A stretch of DNA of 64,000 nt from the NCBI RefSeq assembly GCF_009755815.1, contig NZ_WRPK01000015.1:62001-126000 (forward strand), in the 5' to 3' direction. This document shows, piece by piece, positions 36,062 through 42,906 of this stretch (its first letter is position 1; the number at the start of each line of letters is the position of its first letter). This DNA is from Flavisphingomonas formosensis. Lineage in GTDB: Bacteria; Pseudomonadota; Alphaproteobacteria; Sphingomonadales; Sphingomonadaceae. The position numbers and the translations under genes are program-made. Under the pieces are notes generated by a model, which was not told the DNA's origin, searched no databases, and saw nothing but the letters and a program-made list of their open reading frames with translations.

Positions 36062-37068
36062 GCTGCGGCCTCGATGATCGGGTTGACGAGGCGATGCGGC
36101 CGTTTCCAGTCGATAGAGCGGCTGCAGCCGCTGAGCCGCGACCCGAGCGGACGCCCGCTGATTGCCGCATATTCCTTGCTGACCTTGACGATCTTATCGG
36201 GATCGACCCCGGTTTCGATCCCCATGCCGTGCAGCATCTCGACCAGATCCTCCGTAGCGACGTTGCCGAAGGCATCGGGGACGAACGGATAGTCGCCGCC
36301 GAGGCCACCGAAAGACGCGTCTAGGCAGAAATGTTGAAACGGCGAATTGAGCGCGGCCAGAATATTCGCCAAACCTGCACCACGCGAATCGTGGACGTGA
36401 AAAGTGATGCGCTGATCGATCGGCAAGATCTTCGCCAGATCGGTAAACATCGCGAGCACCTGCACCGGGTCGGCCTGCCCGCTGGAATCGGAGATGATCA
36501 ACTCCTTGACGCCCTGCATGTTCCAGATGCGCTGCGCGTTGCGCAGCACCAGCTCGGGATCCACCCAGCCTTCGACCGGCGAGCCGAAGCTCTCGCTGAC
36601 GAACACCGACACCTTGAGTCCTCCCTCGGCAGCGGCCGCCGCCGTGCGTTCGATCTGGGCGAGCAGCGCCTCCATGTCCGGGGTTATGCCGTTGGCCGCC
36701 ATGCTCGAGGCGATCGGCGAGAACACCAGGAACACGGTGTCGAGCAGGCCGGCCTCGCGCATCTTTATCGCGCGCCGGGCGCCCCCCTCGCTGAAAACCA
36801 CGCCCGAGATGTCGATGCCGTCGCGCAGCGAGCCGAGCCCGCCCAGCAGCGCCTCGGCATCGGCCATGTGCGGCATCTTCTGGGCGTTGACGAAGGAAAC
36901 TGCATTGATTTCCTTGACACCGGCCTCGACGAGACCGCGGAACAGCCCGATCTTCTGATCGGTGGGCACGACCATGGTGTGCGACTGCAGTCCCTCGCGC
37001 ATGCCGACATCGCGAATATCTACGCGGGTGTTGCCGAGCTTGGCGGCGATCTGGTCAAGCATGTTCAT
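36058..37068 (-). CDS. HMG-CoA lyase-like DRE-TIM metallolyase, catalytic Cys replaced
   Basis: 336-residue TIM-barrel protein of the HMG-CoA lyase family. The metal-binding DVGMREGLQ motif and HVHDSRGAGLANILAAL are clear, and so is the GGLGG loop before GNVATEDLVEML. The loop reads GGLGGDYPF, where true HMG-CoA lyases have GGLGGCP; the general-acid Cys is an Asp here. The protein therefore probably cleaves or joins a different hydroxyacyl substrate. ATG 37068 is chosen for GAGG 6 bp upstream. It overlaps the preceding luciferase-like gene and is coupled to the downstream SDR. Confidence 0.85.
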   Translation of the reverse strand: MNMLDQIAAKLGNTRVDIRDVGMREGLQSHTMVVPTDQKIGLFRGLVEAGVKEINAVSFVNAQKMPHMADAEALLGGLGSLRDGIDISGVVFSEGGARRAIKMREAGLLDTVFLVFSPIASSMAANGITPDMEALLAQIERTAAAAAEGGLKVSVFVSESFGSPVEGWVDPELVLRNAQRIWNMQGVKELIISDSSGQADPVQVLAMFTDLAKILPIDQRITFHVHDSRGAGLANILAALNSPFQHFCLDASFGGLGGDYPFVPDAFGNVATEDLVEMLHGMGIETGVDPDKIVKVSKEYAAISGRPLGSRLSGCSRSIDWKRPHRLVNPIIEAAA

Positions 37069-37912
37069 TGTCTGCCTCATATCTGCGCATGGCTTCGGCG
37101 AGCGACGTCATCATCGCCCGCACTTCTGGAAATTCGCCTGTCGGAATCTCGACGATCACGCGCTCGGCCCCGATCCTCGCATAGTCGGCGAAATAGCGCG
37201 CATGGCCCATCATGATCGTGACGGGCAGCCGGCCGCGGCCGGCCTCTTCCGAACGGACGTGCAACTCGGCGATCTTTTCGCCCAGCGCGTCGAGATCCTT
37301 CTGATGACCAGGCAGCCAGCCGTCGCCGAAGCCGATTACCCGGTCGATCACCGTCGGCCCGCCGCCGCCGATCAGCACCGGCGGATAGGGCTTCTGCACC
37401 GGCTTCGGCCAGGAATAGATCGGATCGAAATCGACGAATTCGCCATGAAACTCGGCCTCGTCCTTGGTCCAGATCTCCTTGATGGCGCGAATCCGTTCCC
37501 CCATGAGCCGCGTGCGCGTCTTGGGATTGGTGCCGTGATTGGCCATTTCCTCCAGGTTCCAGCCGGCTCCCACCCCCAGGAGCAAGCGCCCCCTGGAAAG
37601 AAGGTCGAGCGAAGCGGTCGTCTTGGCGAGCAATATGGGATCACGGCAGACGATCAGGCAAATCGCCGTGCCCAGCTTGATCCTATCCGTGACCGCGGCT
37701 GCGGCCGAAAGCGTGACGAACGGATCAAGCATCCTGAAATGTCCGCGCGGCATTTCCCAAGGCGGCATCGGATAGGGCGACTCGCGCAACACCGGGATGT
37801 GGGTGTGCTCGGCACAGAAGAAGGATTCGAAGCCCAGTTGCTCGGCCAGACGGGCAACGTCCAACGCGTCCGCGCCTTCGTCGCTGTTGTGGCAATAGAT
37901 CCCGACTTTCAT
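37055..37912 (-). CDS. LLM-class flavin-dependent oxidoreductase (luciferase-like)
   Basis: 285-residue bacterial-luciferase-fold protein using FMN or F420. Visible: MKVGIYCHNSDEG start, LAEQLGFESFFCAEHTHIP, KLGTAICLIVCRDPILLAKTTASLDLLSRGRLLLGVGAGWNLEE, and PPVLIGGGGPTV. ATG 37912 has GGAGAGG directly upstream. It is the first gene of the operon running to the acyl-CoA synthetase and shares its upstream region, with the operator at 37961-37978, with the divergent CoA-transferase-family gene. The reaction is unknown; it could be a monooxygenase or a hydride-transfer reductase. Confidence 0.88.
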   Translation of the reverse strand: MKVGIYCHNSDEGADALDVARLAEQLGFESFFCAEHTHIPVLRESPYPMPPWEMPRGHFRMLDPFVTLSAAAAVTDRIKLGTAICLIVCRDPILLAKTTASLDLLSRGRLLLGVGAGWNLEEMANHGTNPKTRTRLMGERIRAIKEIWTKDEAEFHGEFVDFDPIYSWPKPVQKPYPPVLIGGGGPTVIDRVIGFGDGWLPGHQKDLDALGEKIAELHVRSEEAGRGRLPVTIMMGHARYFADYARIGAERVIVEIPTGEFPEVRAMMTSLAEAMRRYEADNEHA

Positions 37913-37960
37913 GCCTCTCCCTTCATTATCGTCACAGAGATTAAACCCCGCCGGCTGCAA

Positions 37961-37978
37961 GTCAACGCATTTGTTGAC
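37961..37978. promoter_or_regulatory. TCAAC-N6-GTTGA operator between the LLM operon and the CoA-transferase gene
   Basis: GTCAACGCATTTGTTGAC, perfect 6-bp arms around six bases. It lies 47-50 bp from both divergent start codons. Best copy of a motif found six times in this island. Confidence 0.75.
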
Positions 37979-38025
37979 GATATTGTCTTCTCCGCATAGC
38001 TATCCGCTCGAAGAAGGAGAAAGGC

Positions 38026-39252
38026 ATGGCCACGGAAGCAATCGACGAAGCCTTGTCGCGCATATTGCGGCCGGGCCAGACCATCGTGATCGGCCAGGCG
38101 CTGGGGACGCCGATGCAGCTCGTCGCGGCTCTGCCTCGCCATCTCGATCGCCTGCAGGGCAGCCGCATCCTGCTGGGCTGGGTGTTGTCGGATTTTCCCG
38201 ATCTGCCCGGTGTCGCTATTGACTCATTCTTTCCCTCGGGGCCGTTCGGCAGCGAGGCCGGACTCGCGCAGCGCAATGCTCGCTACCTGCGATCCACGCT
38301 GCACGACCTGGCCAAGGCGCTCGCCTCCGGAAGCCGTCCGGTGGATGTCGCAATGGCGCAGGCGACACCGCCGCGCGACGGCGCCTATTCGCTGGGCGTC
38401 ACGCTAGACTTCGTTCATCCCGCCGCGGCCCGTGCCAGACATGTCGTGCTGGAGATCAATCCAAACACCCCATGGACCGGCCCCCGTTCGACCATCGAGG
38501 CAGCCGAGCACGTGATCGCCGTGGCCGGCGACGGACCGGCGCTGTCAGGCGGCGTCCTGCGCGCGGGTCAGGAGGCGTTGGCCGCCAATCTGCTTCCCTG
38601 GATCCCCGATGGGGCGACGCTGGAATTCGGCATCGGCCAATGGTTTCCGCCGCTGGTCGCCCAGCTCGCGGCCGCGAGACGGAATCTCAGGCTCCATACT
38701 GGCCAGATTGGCCAATGGGTCCGCCAGCTGATCGACGCCGACGCCTTGAACCCGGACATGCCGATCATCGGAACCGGCGCGGCGGGCGATGCAGAATTCT
38801 ACCGGTTCCTCGATCGGCATCCGGGAATAGAATTGTGGCCAGCGACGATGACTCACGACCCCGAGCACCTGCGCCGGCTGCCGCTGTTCCGTGCGGTCAA
38901 TTCGGTCTTCGAGGTCGATCTGCTGGGCCAGGCCAATAGCGAGCTGGCCCCGAACGGGGCGTTGGGCGGAATCGCCGGCCTGCCGGATTTCGCACGCGGC
39001 GCCTGCGCCAATCCGGAAGGATTGTCCGTCGTCGTACTGGCATCGACCGCGCGCGGCCAATCCCGGATCGTACCCAAGGTCGGCATCCCGGTACCGTCAT
39101 TGGCCAGCGGCGAAATTGACGTCATCGTGACGGAACAGGGCAGCGCCGACCTGCGGGGCCTGTCGCCCGCGGATCGGGCTGCGGCGATCATCGCCATTGC
39201 CGACGAGACTCATCGCCCCGCCCTCACAGAAGCCGCATTCGCCATTCTGTGA
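38026..39252 (+). CDS. Acetyl-CoA hydrolase/transferase-family protein
   Basis: 408-residue protein of the family that includes 4-hydroxybutyrate CoA-transferase and acetyl-CoA hydrolase. Recognisable parts are FGIGQWFPPLV, NSVFEVDLLGQANSEL, GAL-G-GGIAGLPDFARGA-like oxyanion region, and VTEQGSADLRGLSPADRA near the C-terminus. At the position of the catalytic Glu (usually in a HSEM-type motif) the sequence reads RLHTGQIG, with no Glu. It might therefore be a non-classical CoA-binding enzyme. GAAGGAG precedes the ATG, and the motif at 37961 is just upstream. It ends 304 bp before the convergent SDR gene. Confidence 0.85.
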   Translation: MATEAIDEALSRILRPGQTIVIGQALGTPMQLVAALPRHLDRLQGSRILLGWVLSDFPDLPGVAIDSFFPSGPFGSEAGLAQRNARYLRSTLHDLAKALASGSRPVDVAMAQATPPRDGAYSLGVTLDFVHPAAARARHVVLEINPNTPWTGPRSTIEAAEHVIAVAGDGPALSGGVLRAGQEALAANLLPWIPDGATLEFGIGQWFPPLVAQLAAARRNLRLHTGQIGQWVRQLIDADALNPDMPIIGTGAAGDAEFYRFLDRHPGIELWPATMTHDPEHLRRLPLFRAVNSVFEVDLLGQANSELAPNGALGGIAGLPDFARGACANPEGLSVVVLASTARGQSRIVPKVGIPVPSLASGEIDVIVTEQGSADLRGLSPADRAAAIIAIADETHRPALTEAAFAIL

Positions 39253-39319
39253 AGCGGGCATGGCCGAATCGCGCTCGTCGATCTGGCCATGCCGGGCCTT
39301 GCTCGCCGGCGCGCGAAAC

Positions 39320-39341
39320 GGGCCGGGCGTATCGACCCGGC
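39320..39341. terminator. Stem-loop after the CoA-transferase gene
   Basis: GGCCGGG (39320-39326) pairs with CCCGGCC (39335-39341) around an 8-base loop, about 70 bp after the stop. There is no clear T-run. The convergent gap 39253-39556 has no gene. Confidence 0.4.
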
Positions 39342-39448
39342 CGAAACCGCTCAGGATATCGGGGGATTAATCTGGCCCTTCATGCCAACTGCGTCACCCC
39401 AACGGAAGCCGGACTCGTTCTCCACTGTCATCCAATCGACTGTCGAGA

Positions 39449-39474
39449 GTCATGCCAGCTCTCGCTGGCATGAC
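39449..39474. repeat. REP-like intergenic palindrome
   Basis: GTCATGCCAGC (39449-39459) and GCTGGCATGAC (39464-39474) form a perfect 11-bp stem with a TCTC loop. It lies between the convergent CoA-transferase and SDR genes. Such GTCAT-flanked palindromes are common scattered repeats in alphaproteobacteria; it may also act as a bidirectional terminator. Confidence 0.6.
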
Positions 39475-39556
39475 GGTCCGGATTTACGCGCGATGCTTCT
39501 AAGCCTGGCAGGCGCATCGTTTCCGCGGACACCGGTCCCACTTTTCCGCACGATGC

Positions 39557-40333
39557 TCAACGGCCCGGGTTGAGGCCGCCATTCACGCCGAGGATCTGCG
39601 CGGTGATGAACTTGGATGCGTCGGAGATGAAAAAGGCCACGACGGGCGCCATCTCCGTCGCGGAATCGCCCATGCGCCCGCCCAGCGGAACCGTGGTCCG
39701 CAGATGGCTGGCGAAGGCGGCGCGCTGCTCATCGTTCATGCTCGCGACAAACTCATCATACATCGGCGTGGCCATGAGCGGGTTGAGCACATTGGCGCGG
39801 ATGCCATATTGCCCCCAGGCCGAGGCGAGCAGCCGCGTGTAGCTCATCACTGCCCCCTTGGTCGCGGCGTAAGCCGACGTGGTGGGCGGGACGGTCGACA
39901 ACGCGTTATCCGAGCCGAAGTTGACGATGGAGCCGCCATTCCGCTTCAGATGCGGGAAGGCCGACTGGCACATATGCGCCACGCCCTTGACGTTGATCGC
40001 CAGCAGCCGGTCCCAACCCGCTTCGTCATTGTCCTCCGGATCGATCGTCTGGGTGATTCCGGCGATGTTGACGATCCCGTCGAGGCCGCCGAGCTCGGCG
40101 ACCGCCGCATCGACATTTGTCCGCACGTCGGCTTCATCGGCGACATTGACCTTGCGAAAACCGACCTTGCCGGGGCCTTCGGCACTTGCTTCGGCCGCGA
40201 CCCTGCTCGCATCCTGCACGTCGAAAATGACGACATGGGCGCCTTCCCTTGCGAAATGGCGAACGGTACACTCGCCAATCCCTCTGCCGCCGCCAGTGAT
40301 GATGACCTTCTTGCCCGCAATGCTTATCGGCAT
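39557..40333 (-). CDS. Short-chain dehydrogenase/reductase
   Basis: 258-residue classical SDR with the cofactor motif TGGGRGIGE, Asp at the end of beta-2 (IFDVQD, suggesting NAD(H)), NIAG in place of NNAG, the catalytic Ser in NFGSDNA and Tyr-x3-Lys in YAATKGA. It probably oxidises a secondary alcohol to a ketone. It is the last gene of a minus-strand run with the NTF2-like protein and CocE hydrolase, 81 bp from the former. The exact substrate cannot be assigned. Confidence 0.9.
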   Translation of the reverse strand: MPISIAGKKVIITGGGRGIGECTVRHFAREGAHVVIFDVQDASRVAAEASAEGPGKVGFRKVNVADEADVRTNVDAAVAELGGLDGIVNIAGITQTIDPEDNDEAGWDRLLAINVKGVAHMCQSAFPHLKRNGGSIVNFGSDNALSTVPPTTSAYAATKGAVMSYTRLLASAWGQYGIRANVLNPLMATPMYDEFVASMNDEQRAAFASHLRTTVPLGGRMGDSATEMAPVVAFFISDASKFITAQILGVNGGLNPGR

Positions 40334-40414
40334 CTCTCTCTCCCTTCGCGACGATCCGCAGGATGCACGGTGCCACGTCTCAATTGTCCTAGGATCGGGT
40401 GCGCGCGCGTCCCC

Positions 40415-40948
40415 TCACGAGACGGGATCCGCCAATGAGCCGAGCAGCGCATATAAGGCATCCGTCGTTCCTTGCTGCCCGGGCCGGAACGAGACGCCCT
40501 CGGGCAGAAGCGGCAGATCCATGAACTTGCACCAGTCTTCCACCACCACCCGGGTCTTGAGCTTCCATTCGCCGTCGCGGCGCTCGAGCCGGTCGGCGTA
40601 GCGGCCCGCCCGCATACGCAGTTGTTTGCTGCCATCGACCTCGACGGTCGAAGCCGAAAGATAATAAGCCTCGCTCGCGGCCACATCGCCGTGGAATTCC
40701 ACCAGATGATTTCCGATCATGTGGAAGGTGAGGATGCAACCACCCGCGGCCTTGGAGATGGCATCGGCGATCGCATCCCGCCCCTCGAGCAGGAGCGCGC
40801 CGAATTCGCATGTGCCATCGGGATGGAAGACGGAGGCGATCATATCGCGATCGACGCGGTCGACACCGCGGCAATAGCGCGCCAGCAGATCATGGACACG
40901 TTGCTTGTCCACAAGATAGCGCAGTTCGTCGGTACTTGGCTCGGACAT
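40415..40948 (-). CDS. SnoaL-like/NTF2-fold protein
   Basis: 177-residue protein of the NTF2-like superfamily, with the typical opening VDKQRVHDLLARYCRGVDRVDRDMIASVFHPDGTCEFG and the later WKLKTRVVVEDWCKF strand. Relatives are small cofactor-free isomerases, dehydratases or ring-cleaving accessory enzymes in steroid, terpene and aromatic pathways. It lies between the CocE-type hydrolase and an SDR gene, probably in one operon. A second such protein is encoded at 46442-47077. The function cannot be specified. Confidence 0.82.
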   Translation of the reverse strand: MSEPSTDELRYLVDKQRVHDLLARYCRGVDRVDRDMIASVFHPDGTCEFGALLLEGRDAIADAISKAAGGCILTFHMIGNHLVEFHGDVAASEAYYLSASTVEVDGSKQLRMRAGRYADRLERRDGEWKLKTRVVVEDWCKFMDLPLLPEGVSFRPGQQGTTDALYALLGSLADPVS

Positions 40949-41021
40949 GGCAGCCTCCCTTTGGCTTGCGATGAATCGGACAGAGGCACGCGTCCCGCAC
41001 GCCTCTGCCCCGGCAACGGCG

Positions 41022-42803
41022 TCAGTCGGATATCACCGGCAACACTATGTGCGAGGCGAACCGCGCATCATGGAAAATCGTCTGGCGCGCGCGCGCCAGG
41101 TCTTCGGCGGCGTCTGTGCCGAAATCATGTCCGGTGTTCGGATTGCGGTCATAGCGCGGAAAGTCGCTCGAGGTGACGTCCACCCGAATACGGTGTCCCG
41201 CCTGGAACAGATGCGCCGTGGACCACATGTCGATCTCATATTCGACGATCGCGCCCGGCTCGACCATGGTCGGCTGATCCAGCGCCTCGCGGAAACGCGC
41301 CCGGATCACACCATCCGCCACGTTGAACGCCGAGCCGTCCGGACGAACGTCGACCAGCTTGACCATGAAGTCAGTGTCGGGCGCGGAGGTGGCGGCGAAC
41401 AGCCGCATCAGAATCGGCCCCACCACCTCGATAGGCTTTTCGAGCGTGTCGCTCGTATAGACGAGCACGTCCTGCCGTACTTCCACGATCGCCTGATCGC
41501 ATGAGCCCGCATCTCCGCCGAATGACAGCAGAGTGGTGCCGCCGCATGTGGGCACCGGGTCGGCCGGATCGTAGATATAGCTGTCCGGCGGCTGGACGCC
41601 CGGCCTGTCGAACGACAGCCGGCCATCGCCGTCGCGCGAGTTGGCCCGGCCGCCGCTGCCAAGATACAGCGGCGTATAGCGTGTGCGGGCGATCGGCCAT
41701 TCCTGTTCATGGCGCCAGCGGTTGGCGCCCATGACGAATATCTTCACCGGCGCCTCATCCATGAGGCCAGTATCGATTCCTTTCATCCAATGATCATACC
41801 AGCGCAGCTCCAATTCATCGATGTCGAGCTCGGCTTCCGGCCCGAAATCGACCTGGCCAGCGATGCGCGAACCGAAGATATGTGTCCAGGGGCCGATCAG
41901 CATCTTCTGATTGCGCGCCACCTCTTCGGGCGCCTCGGCGCGGATGCGGTTGAACATCTCCGTAGTGTCGACCAGGAACGGATCGAACCAAGAGCCCACA
42001 TGCAGCATCGGGATGGTGACGTCGCGGGCACGGGGCCTCGCATCCATACCGTGCCAGTAGGCCCCATCCTTCCAATTGTCGATCAGGTCTCGGACATAGG
42101 GCGCATCCTCGGCCAGCCGGTCGATCCAGTCGCGCAGCGGCAGATGCAGGAATTCTGGCATCTTGAGCTTGCCGAAGCGGATCGCCGGATTTTCGAGGAA
42201 TTGATTGAGATAGTGCAGCCGCCGCTCGCCCTCTGCGCCGCCCATGCGGATGGCAATGTCCCGAGCGAGGCCGATGATATAGGATAGCTGCCAGCCGAGC
42301 TCGAAGACGCCGCGCCGATAGACGCAATTCTCGAAATAAGAGATGGGTGCCGACATCGGCGCACCGGCCACCAGATGCGGCGGCTTCTCGATGGCGGCGA
42401 GATATTGGACCAGACCCATATAGGATTTGCCGACGATCGCGACCTTGCCGTTCGACCAGGATTGGCTCGCGGCCCACTCGACCGTATCGAATCCATCCTC
42501 GGCATCCCAAACATAAGGATAGAAGTCGCCGCCGGATTGCCACCGGCCGCGGGTATCCTGCACTACGACCACATAGCCGTGCTTGGGGAAATAGCGGCTG
42601 TGGATCAGGTGGCGGCTCATCGTCTTACCGTCGGCATAGACCTGCATGCCCTTGTCATAGGGCGTCCGGATAATCATCACCGGAAACGTGCCCTCGGCGT
42701 CGGGACGATAGACATCGGAATACAGCGTCACCCCGTCACGCGTCCGCATCGGCACGTCATGCTCGACGATGATCCGCCATTCACCGCTGTCCTTGGTCGT
42801 CAT
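41022..42803 (-). CDS. CocE/NonD-family hydrolase (X-Pro dipeptidyl-peptidase S15 fold)
   Basis: 593-residue alpha/beta hydrolase. N-terminal part: VPMRTRDGVTLYSDVYRPDAEGTFPVMIIRTPYDKG and GYVVVVQDTRGRWQSGGDF; the nucleophile elbow is VGKSYMGLVQYLAA (Ser in GxSYxG). The C-terminal jelly roll has IRVDVTSSDFPRYDRNPNTG, typical of cocaine-esterase-like proteins. These hydrolyse esters or amides. ATG 42803 has GGAG 8 bp upstream. The operator at 42869-42884 lies 66 bp before the start, so it probably leads the operon CocE, NTF2-like, SDR. Confidence 0.9.
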   Translation of the reverse strand: MTTKDSGEWRIIVEHDVPMRTRDGVTLYSDVYRPDAEGTFPVMIIRTPYDKGMQVYADGKTMSRHLIHSRYFPKHGYVVVVQDTRGRWQSGGDFYPYVWDAEDGFDTVEWAASQSWSNGKVAIVGKSYMGLVQYLAAIEKPPHLVAGAPMSAPISYFENCVYRRGVFELGWQLSYIIGLARDIAIRMGGAEGERRLHYLNQFLENPAIRFGKLKMPEFLHLPLRDWIDRLAEDAPYVRDLIDNWKDGAYWHGMDARPRARDVTIPMLHVGSWFDPFLVDTTEMFNRIRAEAPEEVARNQKMLIGPWTHIFGSRIAGQVDFGPEAELDIDELELRWYDHWMKGIDTGLMDEAPVKIFVMGANRWRHEQEWPIARTRYTPLYLGSGGRANSRDGDGRLSFDRPGVQPPDSYIYDPADPVPTCGGTTLLSFGGDAGSCDQAIVEVRQDVLVYTSDTLEKPIEVVGPILMRLFAATSAPDTDFMVKLVDVRPDGSAFNVADGVIRARFREALDQPTMVEPGAIVEYEIDMWSTAHLFQAGHRIRVDVTSSDFPRYDRNPNTGHDFGTDAAEDLARARQTIFHDARFASHIVLPVISD

Positions 42804-42868
42804 CCAGTCTCTCCTGCCGCGCCCGTAGCTCGGCGCTATCACGATCTTAGGCGACCGTCTGTCCTTTT

Positions 42869-42884
42869 TCAACGATCATGTTGA
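42869..42884. promoter_or_regulatory. TCAAC-N6-GTTGA operator before the CocE operon
   Basis: TCAACGATCATGTTGA, perfect 5-bp arms with the same 6-bp spacing as the sites at 37961, 47198, 48283, 49971 and 54127. It lies between the PQQ dehydrogenase stop and the CocE start. Confidence 0.7.
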
Positions 42885-42906
42885 TACGAAGGGCACAACC
42901 GTGCAG

